Source: Escarpia spicata
Lineage: Eukaryota > Annelida > Polychaeta > Sabellida > Siboglinidae
NCBI GenBank assembly: GCA_963995525.1
Contig: OZ023218.1
Coordinates: 46,313,814-46,377,813, forward strand
Reading direction: 5' to 3'
Length of the DNA: 64,000 nt
The stretch's first letter is position 1. Each line of letters starts with the position of its first letter. The translations under genes and the position numbers were made by a program. The notes under the pieces are model-generated. The model made no database searches. It was not told where the DNA came from and was given only the letters and a program-made list of their open reading frames with translations. Shown here in pieces: positions 1 to 15,727 of the stretch.

Positions 1-397
1 AGTTTACTGCATTATATATATGTCGCTGCCAATTAGTGAGTTTTTGGATTTAAATGAAAACACTTTTTCAATTAAATCTTCAGAGTATGTACGTTATATC
101 CACCAAGTTTAGTTGGAATCGGAGAACATGAAAAAATTGCCTCTGCCAGGTGAACTCTCAGACTTTTTTGGAGTGTCCCTCCAACACAACGTTTTAACTG
201 TCAATTAACTTCCTTTTCTTCTCTTTAACTCACGGTCTGTGCAGTTCTTGTTCTTCATTTTAATCATACGTATGGTAATTAAGACATCACATTTGTTGCA
301 GAACTAGAAGTGATGAAACAGTTTCTTGAATAGTAAGACTAACAGGTTAACCTTATGCTAGTGACTGCTAAAATGTGGTTTATGTTTGCTTTTGCAG
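1..397. other. IBA57 intron or 5' flank, no exon recognised
   Basis: I see no exon here. The stretch ends in the pyrimidine-rich acceptor that precedes the first recognisable IBA57 exon at 398, so it is most simply intron. The start codon and mitochondrial presequence must lie further upstream. Confidence 0.6.
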
Positions 398-3786
<3,389 letters not shown>

Positions 3787-4640
3787 TGCGTCTACGTTTA
3801 ATGTTTTTAGGGAAACTAACATTTGGTATTTATGGATGGCAAGCGCGGTATGTGATACCACTGGCTGTTCAATGTTCTGGTAACAAAGTTTGCACACAGG
3901 CATATAAGAAACATGGCACTTCATTCCAGCTTGAAGTGGTGTCACACCATCAGTGCTCAGTGATGTTGATGTCCATTGAGGTTTACCAGTATTGAGATCC
4001 ATTCAGATTAACTGTTTTATTCATATAATGAAATATTGAAAGTTTGTCATGCATATGATATTATGACAATGTATTCTATAAACATTGTTACATTATTTAT
4101 TAACATTACCTCTCAAGAAACGATTTTCGATTCTGACTGTGTTGCTCAGTCTTCATCAGCAGGATTGCTTGACTTAACTCAAAACCAGTTTCCTGAGAGG
4201 TGAGATCAGTTAATATAATAATAATCTATGAAACCAGAACATTGTTAAATGCAACAAATTGTTTCTGATGTAACACAGTTGTAATGAAGTAATTAGAAAT
4301 ATAAAAAGTATTGTTAACTTAAAATACTGAGTGATATATTGAAGAGTTACATTTGTTTTTCATTCATGGTAGTATAATGTTATTTTGAGTTATTTTTTAT
4401 TAGGTCTTGTTTTTTATGACCACCTGAATTAATGTTTATAAATATTTATTTTGCTAATTTTTTAGCAGTGGTGTTTTAATTATTGATAACAGGATGCTGT
4501 GTGATTTGCTCAAGTTCAGTAGCTTATATTAGCAAATGATGGTCGATATTGTTTACCATTTGGTTGCATATCTAATCACAACTACCCCTTTTTTAAAGGC
4601 TGGCTTTGCAACTGGATACCAAAGTATATTTTCCATGGGA
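3787..4640. other. 3' flank of IBA57, no gene seen
   Basis: AT-rich sequence holding the presumed 3' UTR and intergenic DNA. I found no convincing open frame, RNA gene or canonical polyadenylation signal near the stop codon. Confidence 0.5.
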
Positions 4641-4654
4641 AAAAAATTTGCCTG

Positions 4655-6035
4655 ATTTTTAGTCCTTTGGCCGAAGGTCCAAGGGACTATTGCCATCACT
4701 CTGCGTCCGCCGTCTGCCGTTAGCTACCATATCTCAGAAACTGTTCAGCAACTTTTTCTCTAATTTTGCATAGACATATCTTAGGGCACTGCCACTATGC
4801 ACAAGAAATCTGTATTTGATTGAATCATTTTAAGGGCCTCCAAGGACCCCCAAATTGGTAAAAAATGTAACATTTGGCCTATTTTTAGTCCTTTGGCTGA
4901 AGGTTCAAGGGACTATTGCCATCACTCTGCATCCGCCATCCGCCGTTAGCTGCCGTATCTCAGAAACCGCTCAGCAACTTTTTCTCTAATTTTGCATAGA
5001 CATATCTTAGGGCACTGCCACTATGCACAAGAAATCTGTATTTGATTGAATCATTTTAAGGGCTCCTTAGGGCCTCCAAGGACCCCAAAACTGGTAAAAA
5101 TTTAACATTTGGCCTATTTTTTCAAAAACTGTTCAGCAACTTTTTTTCTAATTTTGCATAGATGTATCTTAGGGTGCTGCCACTATATACAAGAAATCTG
5201 TATTTGATTGAATCATACTAAGGGGCCCCCAAAGTGCACAAGTTTTACATTATCTAGTGCAGAATGTCACCCACTTGGCAGGTTTAATTGATCTATTCAG
5301 CAATGAGGACACTGCTTAGGCCTCACTCTGGACACTGTCACTCACAGTGTTGTGTATTGTCTTAGTTGGTGCATTGAGCTAATCTACTTGACCATGAATC
5401 AGTGGTGGATCTGGTTGTGTATTACACCCATCTGTGGAGCTAAGATTCTCTGCCTGCTATTGTTTGATGGAAACTGTGACTAATGTGTAATTGGTCACTG
5501 GCAGTAGCTTGTGTCAACAGACAGCATTAAGCCACTAGACCCCAGTTAAACTGGACAGTTTGTAGGTTTTAAACTGTGTCAAACAGTGAGTCTACCTTTT
5601 GCTCTCAAATAATCTGTCCTCTTAGTTTTACACATGAAGACATAATCTGACATAACTTGATAAGTCTTTATAGCAGCACATTTGTACTTCCAGTGTATCA
5701 TTGCAACATAACATACATATTACATACTGTGTGCCACATTTGAATGTTGTGCATGTAATATTTCCATGCAATCCATTTGCATATATAATGTAAAACTTCA
5801 ACAACGGTTTTCTTTATTTTCACTTTTTGATCCCTACCATTTTCAATGCTCCATAACTTTGCCAATTTTTGTAGCAGTCATATTTGTTGAAACCGTGTAA
5901 AGCATCCCACCAAACCTTTACAAGGATGTAAGAAAACAATGTTAAAATTTTTCCGACTTATCACTCATCAGCCGGGGTCACATATAGACGTATTAGTCCA
6001 AAGGACTTCAGGGCCACTTGGCCCATTTTTTTTTA
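4655..6035 (+). repeat. Interspersed family A, longest copy
   Basis: This non-coding element starts with TTAGTCCTTTGGCCGAAGG and ends with AGTCCAAAGGACTTCAGGG, then GCCACTTGGCCC and a T-run. The two ends contain inverted copies of AGTCCTTTGG. Inside is a block of about 225 bp (CAGCAACTTTTTCTCTAATT, then CACAAGAAATCTGTATTTGA) repeated three times (about 4660-4868, 4885-5105, 5110-5235), then a unique part with AACTGTGACTAATGTGTAAT near 5470. Further copies lie at 24050-24950, 25880-26580, 27180-27330, 48702-48737 and 49430-50015. No open frame explains its spread, so it is presumably non-autonomous. Confidence 0.85.
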
Positions 6036-6039
6036 AAGC

Positions 6040-7260
6040 TGGCTTTCCAAAATGCATTTCTTTCTTGCATAAATAGCTAGACCAGGATACGTTTTTTGAC
6101 ACGTGTAAATTATGTGTTATGTGACTGGTATTGATATTTAAAAACAATCATGAAACACCTAAGTGAAGGTATAGCATTTGGTGAGTGGTTGCAAGTATAC
6201 ATAAACGCAAATGTGCAAGATCCATGTGTGGGTCTATTTTGATAGTTTGTATTGCTCTGACTTATTCTTCTGTGTGACTGCTACTGTGAATAGTCAGAGA
6301 AATCATGGCTGTTTATGCCGACTTCACATTAAATGCGTATATATTAAATTGCCTCTTTGCTGACCTTCTGAACGTTGCCCTCCAGTCACCCCTATGTCTT
6401 GTCCTTGTCCGTTTACAGCGTGTCCTGCCTGAGCCCTGAAGTGACCACTCCATATCTTCAGGGCCTTCCACTTTTTCTTGTCATGGTTTGAGCTTCATCT
6501 GTCATTCACCTTTTGACTCGGAGAACTGAAACTTTCAGCGATTGTGTCAAAGTCCGTAGGGTGGATTTTTTTCAGAATTATTCAACACGTTTTAAAATGT
6601 CATGTGACAGTCATGAATGTGAAAAGATATACAACCCTGAGTGTGCCCACAGGTCAGTGTTTTGTTTTTAAATATTTGCTAAAACCTTTTTAAAATGTTT
6701 TATCAGTTTTGCTGTATAATGACGAAGCAACTCTGTGGTTAGATCGGAAGTAGTTTAATAGTAGTATACAAAAGCATTACATACATCTCTCTTCAAAGAA
6801 TAAAGCATACTGATTTGTGAACTTAACTAATTCTCTGGAAAGTCAACGTGGATTCTCTGCCAGATGCGAGTCGGCCATGGCCAAAGATGCAGTAGTGTCA
6901 CAGCTGGTTGGTTCTTCACTGACTGACAGTCTGACATACAGCACATTTCTGTACCATAATCTATATAGCCGCATCCGTTCCTTAATGGCCAATGCGTGAA
7001 CACCATCATTGTGCAGGCGTAGTATCCAGGCCATTGGCGACGCTGTTTTGGGGGAAGGAGGATGTACACTGGCTACCCATCTTAATGTGTTGATTGTTGA
7101 GAATGAACACGGGACAGTTGCTCACCGAACAATAGCTTTTTCGTAAGGGTGAGGAAGTGTTCGCATTTTCTTGATGAGCAACTTTCTGGCGAGCAACTGT
7201 CTCGTGAGCAATTGTCCGGTGAGCAACTGTCCGAGCACCGTTGAAAATAGCCCCATTAGT
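6040..7260. other. Gene-free stretch with a small inverted and tandem repeat
   Basis: No coding region is recognised. At 7173-7235 a unit of about 15 bp (GTGAGCAACTGTCCG and variants) occurs four times. A 16-bp sequence at 7112-7127 is the exact reverse complement of 7217-7232. Confidence 0.6.
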
Positions 7261-7990
7261 TTGATAGTCGGAATAGTTGCCTTAATCAGCCTACTAAAAC
7301 AGCACCCCCAGTATGCCTTTCCTGAGGATGTAGAAAGTTTACTGATATGCACAGTGGACAGGGACACATGTCACACGCACGCACGCATGCACGCACGCAC
7401 GTGCACACACACATACAGTCATACATACACACATGGTGTCATTTCAGAAGATATGGTTGAGTAGTAGTGGGATTATGAGAGCTACCCATCGGCTAGTTTT
7501 AAATGGCCAGATGTCGAATGCTTGATATAGGAAATTGTGTCACAGAGAAGAAGACAGAGCGTTGACAGGCATTTATTTACACAGTGCTCACGGCCAGTCA
7601 CGCAGGGTCACCGTGAATAGGGTGATGACAAACAAGGGTGAGCGTGGACTTAACCGTCTTCAGGTGCATCAGGTGTATGTACCATATATGACTTTTCCAA
7701 CAATGTAAACGATATATTTGTGAATGAATGCTGTTAGACTATTGTGTTGTAAATGCAGACATACTGTGTCATTTGTTTGTTTAAAAACTGTTGAACTGTG
7801 TTGTTTGTGACAATAGTGTTTCAGTGTTGTGTGTGGCAGGTTCGAACCTGCTGGTGTCCAGTATCCATACACTACTGGTTGTGCACACACACTTATTACA
7901 TTTAATAACTTCAGCAGTTTACAATAACCCTAAACTAAGTTAATTCCACTTAAACAAATATTGGAAATAGCACAGCAAATTAGCATGCCA
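7260..7990 (+). repeat. Interspersed family B, copy 1
   Basis: This stretch matches, in reverse, 32895-34045 and, directly, 46984-47516. Shared blocks include the GGATGTAGAAAGTTTACTG region, GGGACACATGTCACACGC, GAGAGCTACCCATCGGC and the end GGAAATAGCACAGCAAATTA. A B-box-like palindrome CAGGTTCGAACCTG lies at about 7840. A (ACGC)n-like run sits at the same internal place as in the other copies. No protein-coding frame is conserved between copies. Confidence 0.8.
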
Positions 7991-8239
7991 CATATAACAT
8001 GGCAATGGCAGCTAGGTAGGAAGAAACTACAGAAGGCTAAGCAATGACTCAGTCGTGGATACAAGGGTGGAAGACAAATAACCCAAATGGGAAGGAAATG
8101 TTGGAATTTGTACAGAAATAGAGTTTTAAATTCACAAAGAAAACCCATCAACAAGAGAGTATGTCAACCTGAAGAGGGCATAAAAACAAAATTTCACCCC
8201 CCAATATCGCCCATTTGTATATCTCGTAGCACTCCAACA

Positions 8240-8740
8240 TATAATGCAAATGACAGGAGCCAACTTGCATGACTTCTACAGAAAGATGTCAGTAGGAGGC
8301 GACCACAAGCTTAATGTTCGACAATGATGCCAGAATATCATCAAACGTAGTTGTAGAAGTTATATCGAAATGTAGATTAAAATCACCACTTGAATGTAAA
8401 ATTCTGAATGAATATATAATTGCCAGATTTTCCAACATATATCCTGAGTCTTCAAAGAAATTTGCCGGATGTCCTGGAGGGCGATAGATACAAATTAAGT
8501 ATGCGGAGAAAGAATTAAGACTCTGAAATTTCAGCACAGGTGGACTAAAAACTGGAGTATGCATGGTTGGAATTTAATTTAACTTTGAACTGCTGTGTTA
8601 TTAGAAAGCCAACACCACCTCCACGGCCGACTAAACGTGGTCGATGGTGGAAGGTGTAACCAGAAGGGGAAACGTCAGCACTGCATGCAGGTGTATCATA
8701 TTTGTCTGAGCTAGGTCTCAGTTACAGCAAGAATGTTTAT
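8240..8740 (-). mobile_element. LINE endonuclease fragment
   Basis: Minus-strand frames give fragments of an apurinic-type endonuclease of a non-LTR retrotransposon: GRGGGVGFLI, then ICIYRPPGHP, then SGDFNLHFD. These correspond to the usual order of the domain. Frames are broken, so it is a dead 5' fragment without reverse transcriptase. Confidence 0.75.
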
Positions 8741-9465
8741 TTTCTTTGACATTAACAAATCACAAAGTGTGGATGTCTTATCTCATACATATCGAAAGTT
8801 TGTAGTGGCCACCCGAATGTTTCGTCTAACAGCTGGCTCAGCATTTCTATTATAACAAACATGAAAACATGGGTGACAAACATGATAACAAAATTGAAAT
8901 AGAATGATGTATTCTAGTGTGATTACAGGAAAAATCACATTAAAATTATATTAGATGCCAATGGTTTGCATAAAACACAATCTTGATATAATCTAGTGAT
9001 CATATGTAAACAAAATAATGTTGCCAGCGTGAATATGTTAAAAATCGACATCGACATATTTCTCAGAAAGGGGATTTGCCAAGTCCGGATAGCAATCGTA
9101 TAAAAGTATAAAATAAATAGTATCGTATCCACAATCATTCTGTACCAAAATTAGTGGTGCCATATAGAGGACAGGGGACCATTGAACCGTCATGTTTTAT
9201 TAATAAACTGGAAGATGGCGCCACTGCAAATCCTGCTCGGTTTGTTCGGGAGATGTTTCGACGAAGTAATTTTCGGTGTTTGGTAAGTCTAGTTAAAAAG
9301 TAGCAGAAACAATGTCTCGCATTTCCAGGAATATGCAAACGTCACCATTGAGAATAATATACAAAACCTCATATAATCTAAGATCCAGTAGAATCACGGA
9401 GTAACCGTCTCTCTGTTCCTCCGACTGAGTAACACTACCACTAGGCACTACTAGTACCAGCTTAG
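8740..9465. other. Nothing recognised
   Basis: AT-rich sequence with only short open frames and no similarity that I recognise. Confidence 0.4.
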
Positions 9466-9645
9466 CCTTTGACTTGAGTCGAACCTAGCCTAGGCTTGGG
9501 CAAGTTCGTTCACTTCACGTTGCTCCAGTTCACTCAGTTGTTTGAATGAACAGGTCTGCCAGGGAGTAAATTGTAAAGCACTTTGAGCAGTCCTGAGGAC
9601 TGGATTACAGGATACCAGGCCTGTCGTAATACTAATATGTAATTA
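9465..9645 (+). mobile_element. tRNA-derived SINE fragment
   Basis: The block GTTGCTCCAGTTCACTCAG, then TTTGAATGAACAGGTCTG, then TGTAAAGCACTTTGAGCAG matches the reversed copy at 57545-57810. The tRNA-like head is largely lost. Confidence 0.65.
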
Positions 9646-10004
9646 CAGTAATAGCAGGCCTCAATCTCAAATACAAGTTAACATTCTGAGCTACGAACAC
9701 TGCCACTGTGCTCCTGGGATAAGGCTAAAGTGAAATATATTTCGGAGCAAAATTTGTTTTTAAAGGCACACATCATCATGTGTTAACTAATTAACATGCA
9801 AAACTAAACATGTCATGTGGATTTTATTGAACATAATTTTATATCAAATAATCAACACTGTATAGCGTTCTGAATAATTATCTTTGTTATTATACAGTGT
9901 ATATGTAACATTTGTTTGTAACAAATTCCACATACAGTTATGTTATGACCTAGCCGTGCATGCTACCCGATAATTTTTTTGATATTTTATTTACAACCGT
10001 AACA

Positions 10005-10355
10005 ATTACTTAAAGGGCATCCTATCCTATCCTGTATAGATTGCGCTATTCCACGGCAGAAGTAATTTGTTGGCTGACGCTTGGGATCTGCGGCTATTTA
10101 TAGGATAGTGTGATGCAGGCCATATGTTTGCTGTCGTCAGTTCTCGGGAACACAAGACAAGTGTGCGCTGCATATAGAGATTGTGTTGTTGATAAGGATC
10201 TATTTATTTAGTGTTGTTAGTTTGCAACATGTATATTGTCTTGTGTCCCGAAAAACTAACGTCAGCAAACATATCGCCTGCACAAGACTTCTATAAATAG
10301 CTGTAGACGCCAAGCATCAGCCAACAAAATACTTCTGCCCCTTTAAGCGATTGAA
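10005..10355. mobile_element. Foldback / MITE-like element with arms of about 105 bp
   Basis: The left arm (from about 10052, beginning GGCAGAAGTAATTTGTTGGC) is the imperfect reverse complement of the right arm ending at about 10341. The arms are separated by roughly 80 bp. Shared inner blocks include GCTATTTATAG and CATATGTTTGCTG. The outermost ends CTTAAAGGG (left) and CCCTTTAAG (right) also pair, but the left arm has about 35 extra bases just inside. There is no coding capacity. Confidence 0.85.
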
Positions 10356-11120
10356 AATTGCTTTTACATTATACACATTTATTTTGACTATGTATATCCA
10401 TACAATATTAACACAAGGAAAATTATCCCCTATATATTTTGACAGGCATTATGTTCAATTTTGCATAGGCGCAAACTATTTCAAAGTTTAAACTTCAAAC
10501 ACAAAAAACAATTGGCTAATTTCACCTAGCTAAGAGTTCCCCTTTCTACTGGTTGCCCAAATCACCAAGTGATACAAGGGTGGACAGTACAAGGGTGCAT
10601 GCATAGGGCTACATACCAATAGCCTTAGGCAAAAAGTCATCAGTCACTTGCTACAATTTATCAATATTTGCTGCTGTATGGTGTAAGTAGGGGCAGAGAA
10701 AGGGGTTAAAATGTCATCATTCATAATCTGTCTGATGGCTAATACCTGTACCAACAGAAGGTCCCAAGTGGTCAGTTGCCTGGCAGGACAGTAATTAATG
10801 GACAAAATTCCAAGTCGCACATTGCAACTAAAGCAATTTATCTAGTTGCAGGCATAATATTATACATGCAAATGCGACTAGGTAGTCGCAACTCCAAGCC
10901 CTGAATAGTAATAGATTTAACAAGATTGCCATCCAGAAAATTAACTCTAGATGTCAAGTGGACAAGAAAGCCTTTTGGCTTATCGAGAGTCCAATACTTT
11001 TTATCTACGTGTATCCCGGCCTTTTAAAGTATGTGTTGATTTAATTTTTAAACATATTCACGCTACTAGCACCAACACAATCAGGAGATAATCTGTTCAA
11101 TTCATTTACAGTCCTTTGTG
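10356..11120. other. Nothing recognised
   Basis: AT-rich sequence without a supported gene, RNA or repeat structure that I can identify. Confidence 0.4.
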
Positions 11121-13560
11121 AGAATGAGAACTTTCTTATATCTAATCTATACTGTTCCTTTACTAATGTAACTTCATGTCCTCTGGTCCTTCTATCTTTC
11201 TTAACTGAAAAAAAATATTTCTATCAATGTTTTTATGACCATTCAATATTTTAAACACTTCTATCTGATCTCCTCTCAATCTCCTGGTCTCTAGTGTTGT
11301 TAAACCGCATTCTTTTAGGCGTATTTCGTAACTAAGATCCCTCAGTTTTGGTATCATTTTAGTCGCTCTCCTCTACTCTTTGTAGCATATCTATGTGCTT
11401 CCTGCGATGTGGCCTCCACGCTTGAATACAATATTCTAAATGAGGCCTAACTATTGTTTTGTGCAGCAGTATTATTAGCTCTTTTTCCTTATACATTATG
11501 TTTCGCCTAATTAATCCAAGGATTTGATTTCCCTTTGAAGTGGCAATACCACAGTACAGAACCTCCCATTGTATATTGTACGTCTTCGTTCCCATGGCCT
11601 GTGTGGAGGCATTTACATTTCCCAAAATTGAACAACGTGCCATTTTTCAGACCATTTTATCAACCTGTCAAGATCATCTTGTAAATGCTGTCTATCTCCA
11701 TCACGTTTAATCCTTCTGAACAATTTTGTATCATCCGCAAATTTCAACACCTTGCTTGTTATTTCATCGTACAAATCGTTGATATATATTAAGAATAATA
11801 TAGGTCCCAGTACTGATCCCTGTGGTATCTCACTCAAAACTGATTTCAGTTTGAAGCCTTCCCATCAACTACTAGCTTGTCTTCTGTCAATTAGCCATTT
11901 TTCTATCCAGTTAATTAAACCATTTCCTATGCCATGGGCTTTTAGTTTAAGCAGTAACCTTTGATGTGGCACTTTGTCGAAAGCTTTCTGAAAATCTAAG
12001 AAGATGATATCTACTGGTGATCCATCGTCTACCCACTTAGTGAAATCTTCCAAAAAACATAACATATTTGTTAAGCATGACCTTGCTTGTAGAAACCCAT
12101 GTTGAGATGGGTTTGATGTTATGTTTCCAAGAAAATCCACCATGTGATCTTTAATAGTCTTTCTAATAATTTGGAAATCACTGGTCTGTAGTTCTCTGAC
12201 TTGTTTCTGGAACCTTTTTTAAATAACGGTATAATGTTTGCTTCTTTCCATTCTAAAGGAACCACTCCCTCTTCTAAAGACAAGTTGAAAACTGTTGCAT
12301 GTGTTATGTTAATTTGTTCTACAATTTCCAATAGTAGTTTGGGTGGAATCCCATCCACTCCAGGTGATTTATTATCCTTCATAGCCCTTATTTTCTTAGC
12401 TACCATTTCCGGGGTTACAATTAACTGTCCTAAATAGTCTGATTCTGCCCCCTTGAACTTAGCCTCTGGTACTGGCAGTGAACTAATATCTTCCCTGGTA
12501 AACACTGAAGTAAAAATACTCATTTAGGTCTTCTGCCATTAAGAATCCCTCTGATATTATATTTCCAGCACTATCTTCTAGAGGACCGACATTATCCTGA
12601 ACTTTCTGTTTGCTCTGAACATTATATGCATAAAAACTCTTGCTGCCTTGTTTTATATTACAAGCTAATTTTTGTTCGTAGCTTCTCTTCAAATTTCTAA
12701 TTTCAGTTGTAGCTTGGTTTAGTGCTTCTTTATAAATGTTGTAGTTTTCGTAATTTCCAGTACGTCTATATGACTTCTACATCATTTGTTTGTACTTAAT
12801 TTTTCAAACGGCTTATTTTGGTAAGTATTTCTTTCTGGACCGTTGCCCTAGTTTTTGAAGGAAACAAATTTATTGACAATACACTTTTTTACTCTTTAAA
12901 ATATTTCAACATTCTGTTGCTGTCTTATTTTTCAGTGTGTTGTTCCAGTCTATCTTTGCTAAATATTTCCTCATTTCCTTATAATATTATATCTTTCTTT
13001 GTGGAAATTTCTCCTGAACTGCTTTTTATTATTTCTTTCTGATTTTAATTTGATGGTAAAATGTATCTGGTTGTGATCACTATTTCCCAGTGGCTCACAT
13101 AATCTTCTATTCTTATGTTTGGACTTTGATAAACTAACCCCACCGTTAACATTGAGTTTCCTGTAACTATGTTACACCAAGCAGCTTCTTCGCAATCTGC
13201 TTCTCTTTCTAATTTTATTTAATAAGCCTGGATAGATTCTTTAACATATAAAATAACTCCACCTCCCCTTCTTCCTATTCTATCTTTCCTGAACATTACA
13301 TAGCCTGTTAGTCCCAATTCGGCATCTGATATATCAGTGGTGGCCCATGATGCAGTTATACCTATTATGTGAGGGTCAATATCTTCTACCATAATGTTTA
13401 GTTCACTTCTTTTGTTTAATATGCTCCTGTTTAAACAAATGCATTTATATCCTGATTCAGAACAGTTTTCAGGCTGTTCTTTGCTGATTTATTTTTGCTG
13501 TCTTTATCTATGCCTCCAGTTTTAGGCTTCTCTGTGAATCCCCCTGTGAATCTAGTTTGC
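11120..13560 (-). mobile_element. CR1/L2-like LINE, nearly full reverse-transcriptase region, degenerate
   Basis: Read on the minus strand from high to low coordinates, the fragments follow ORF2 order. A pre-RT linker lies near 12690-12480, then KSPGVDGIPPKLL and ANIIPLFKKG (12.4-12.2 kb), FLDFQKAFDKVPHQRL (about 12.0 kb), IPQGSVLGPILFLIYINDL and the catalytic FADDTKLF (11.84-11.72 kb), the HLEYCIQAWRPHRRKH block (11.45 kb) and LRGDQIEVFKILNG (11.25 kb). At least three frame changes separate them, so the copy is dead. About 12700-13560 may be the remains of the endonuclease half, but I could not place its motifs securely. Confidence 0.88.
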
Positions 13561-14990
13561 AGGGGGAATTTCCTGCGTTAATAGTAACGATTACAAATAG
13601 TGAAATAATAGTAATAGGTTTATCCAAAACTCAATGTAATAACAATATAAAGCAATGTAATAGTAATTGGCCTATTATTTTTATATTACTATTGAACATT
13701 TAAACCAAATTTCAACTACATAACAATTCCATTTGATTAGGAACATGGCTCTGGTGAAGTTTTACCCTAGAGTTTTATGAGCATTTACATCTAGCAAGAG
13801 ACACTGGTACAGTGTGTCTGCTGCATTGACTAAAGGGATTAAACTGGGCTTTCACTGCTTTGAAGTCAGTTCTGCCAAGTGACAAGTTGCCAACTACCCT
13901 TTTCAAGTAAGCCTATGGGTTTAGTGACTGCCTCCATGGTGCACACAATTCAACCTAAACTATAGTGGGTGTGAAAAACATCCTGATGTATTTGTACTTG
14001 AGCCAGTCATTAACTGTCCACCAAGCACCAAGCAGCAGTAGAGCAATGTGGTTTAATTAGACTGTAATATAATCCACCAAGTTATGTGGCATTGACTCAA
14101 TATTGCTTTTGTCTTTCATTCCAGTATGGTATTTAATGAATGTATTAAAATGGAACATATACGTTCTATCCTTAGTCAATGTTGTTAGATTGTACTAAAT
14201 ATGGTCTACGATATATTTTTTGTTGTTGTTGTAAATATGTATGAATTTTTTATACTTTATAATACTTCCCTAATGATGAATACTTTGGGCATGGGTATCA
14301 ATAAATGGCAAGTTAGATATTTTTTATTTACCTGTCTTGTTTATCTTCTTGAGACTGTGAGTCAAACAAGTGTACTAATATATATATATATAGTAATTGT
14401 ATTTATGCATACAGTGCATTATACCACAAAATGTTGTGATGAAAAATGTAATAATAATAGTAATTGCTTCAAATTTAATAGTAATAGGAAGAATTCAGCA
14501 TGTAATAGTAATAGATTATATTGCAATGTAATTGACCCAAGGTCTGCAGGATACTGCACTATATAATAACGTTTTACAGACTGGATTCTTTGCTATATAC
14601 ATATTATATATATTATATAACTTGTGGTCTTACCTTTTTACCAAGTCTAACATCACGAGGATGCTGCCTACTTGTAACATTGGTGTCAACATCTAGTCAT
14701 GGAAAAGCGAAGAAGTACTCATGATTTTTGACATTAATGAATACCAGAAATCATTCTCCTCCACTCAACTTTAGTGTTCTTTGCATTTTGTTAGAGTTTT
14801 AAACTGCTGTATTGTGTCTTTATTTGTATGTACCATTCTCGTTTAGTGACTGACACATATGCAAGAAAATGTGAAATCACTAGAGGCACAAATCATCCGA
14901 AGAAATAGACAGTATATGTGCCAAAAATGGCCTCGTCTGCAAATTGCAGTAAATTAGAGATCAATTTGACCATGAATATCATCATTTTAA
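13560..14990. other. AT-rich intergenic stretch with AATAGTAAT runs
   Basis: Short runs of AATAGTAAT-type sequence recur at about 13580-13690 and 14450-14540 and again at 38120-38150. No gene is supported. Confidence 0.5.
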
Positions 14991-14994
14991 AAAA

Positions 14995-15255
14995 TGTCAT
15001 CCAAGGGAAAAGCGATATTTCGGGAGTTTCGAGGGTGGAATCTTCAAATCAGGGATATCGTGGGTGTCGAGGGTGGAATCTTCAAATTGAGCGTGTCTAA
15101 GGTGGCATCTTCAAATCAAAAGTATTGAGGGTGGCATCTACAAATTAAGGGTGTCGATGGTGGCACCTATGAATTGAGGGTGTCAAGGTGAAAATTGGCT
15201 GGTGCCATCTACAAATTGAGCATGTCGAAGATAGTATCTTCAAATCGAGGATGGC
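14995..15255. repeat. Degenerate tandem repeat, unit about 35-40 bp
   Basis: The motif GAGGGTGGAATCTTCAAATC and variants (GTGTCGAGGGTGG, GGTGGCATCTACAAATT) recurs about seven times with much divergence. It is non-coding. Confidence 0.75.
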
Positions 15256-15370
15256 ACTTTCAAGTCAATTGTAGTCAAGTATATCTATATTTGATATTTG
15301 AAAATATAACATATTTGTTTTGAAATAAATAATACAAGATATTTTGATTATAAAACACATCACAGCCCTG

Positions 15371-15452
<82 letters not shown>

Positions 15453-15560
15453 ACACACACACACATACACACACACACCCACACACACACATACACACAC
15501 ACACATACACACACACACACACACATACACACACACCCACACACACACACACACACCCAC
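15371..15560. repeat. (AC)n run upstream of SETD4
   Basis: About 190 bp of nearly pure AC dinucleotides with sporadic ACCC and ATAC variants, ending about 170 bp before the SETD4 start codon. Long open frames in it are composition artefacts. Confidence 0.97.
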
Positions 15561-15727
15561 GTGAAAGATTGGAACTACAGTATTTACTAATTTTATTGTG
15601 CACACAAATACATGTAGTTACATTAGGGTTGAATGCCACATTATATATTGGTGGAAATTATAGAAATGAGACATACCTATATAAACTGCCGATGTCTGCT
15701 GCATTGCAGAGATGTCTACTGGAGTGA

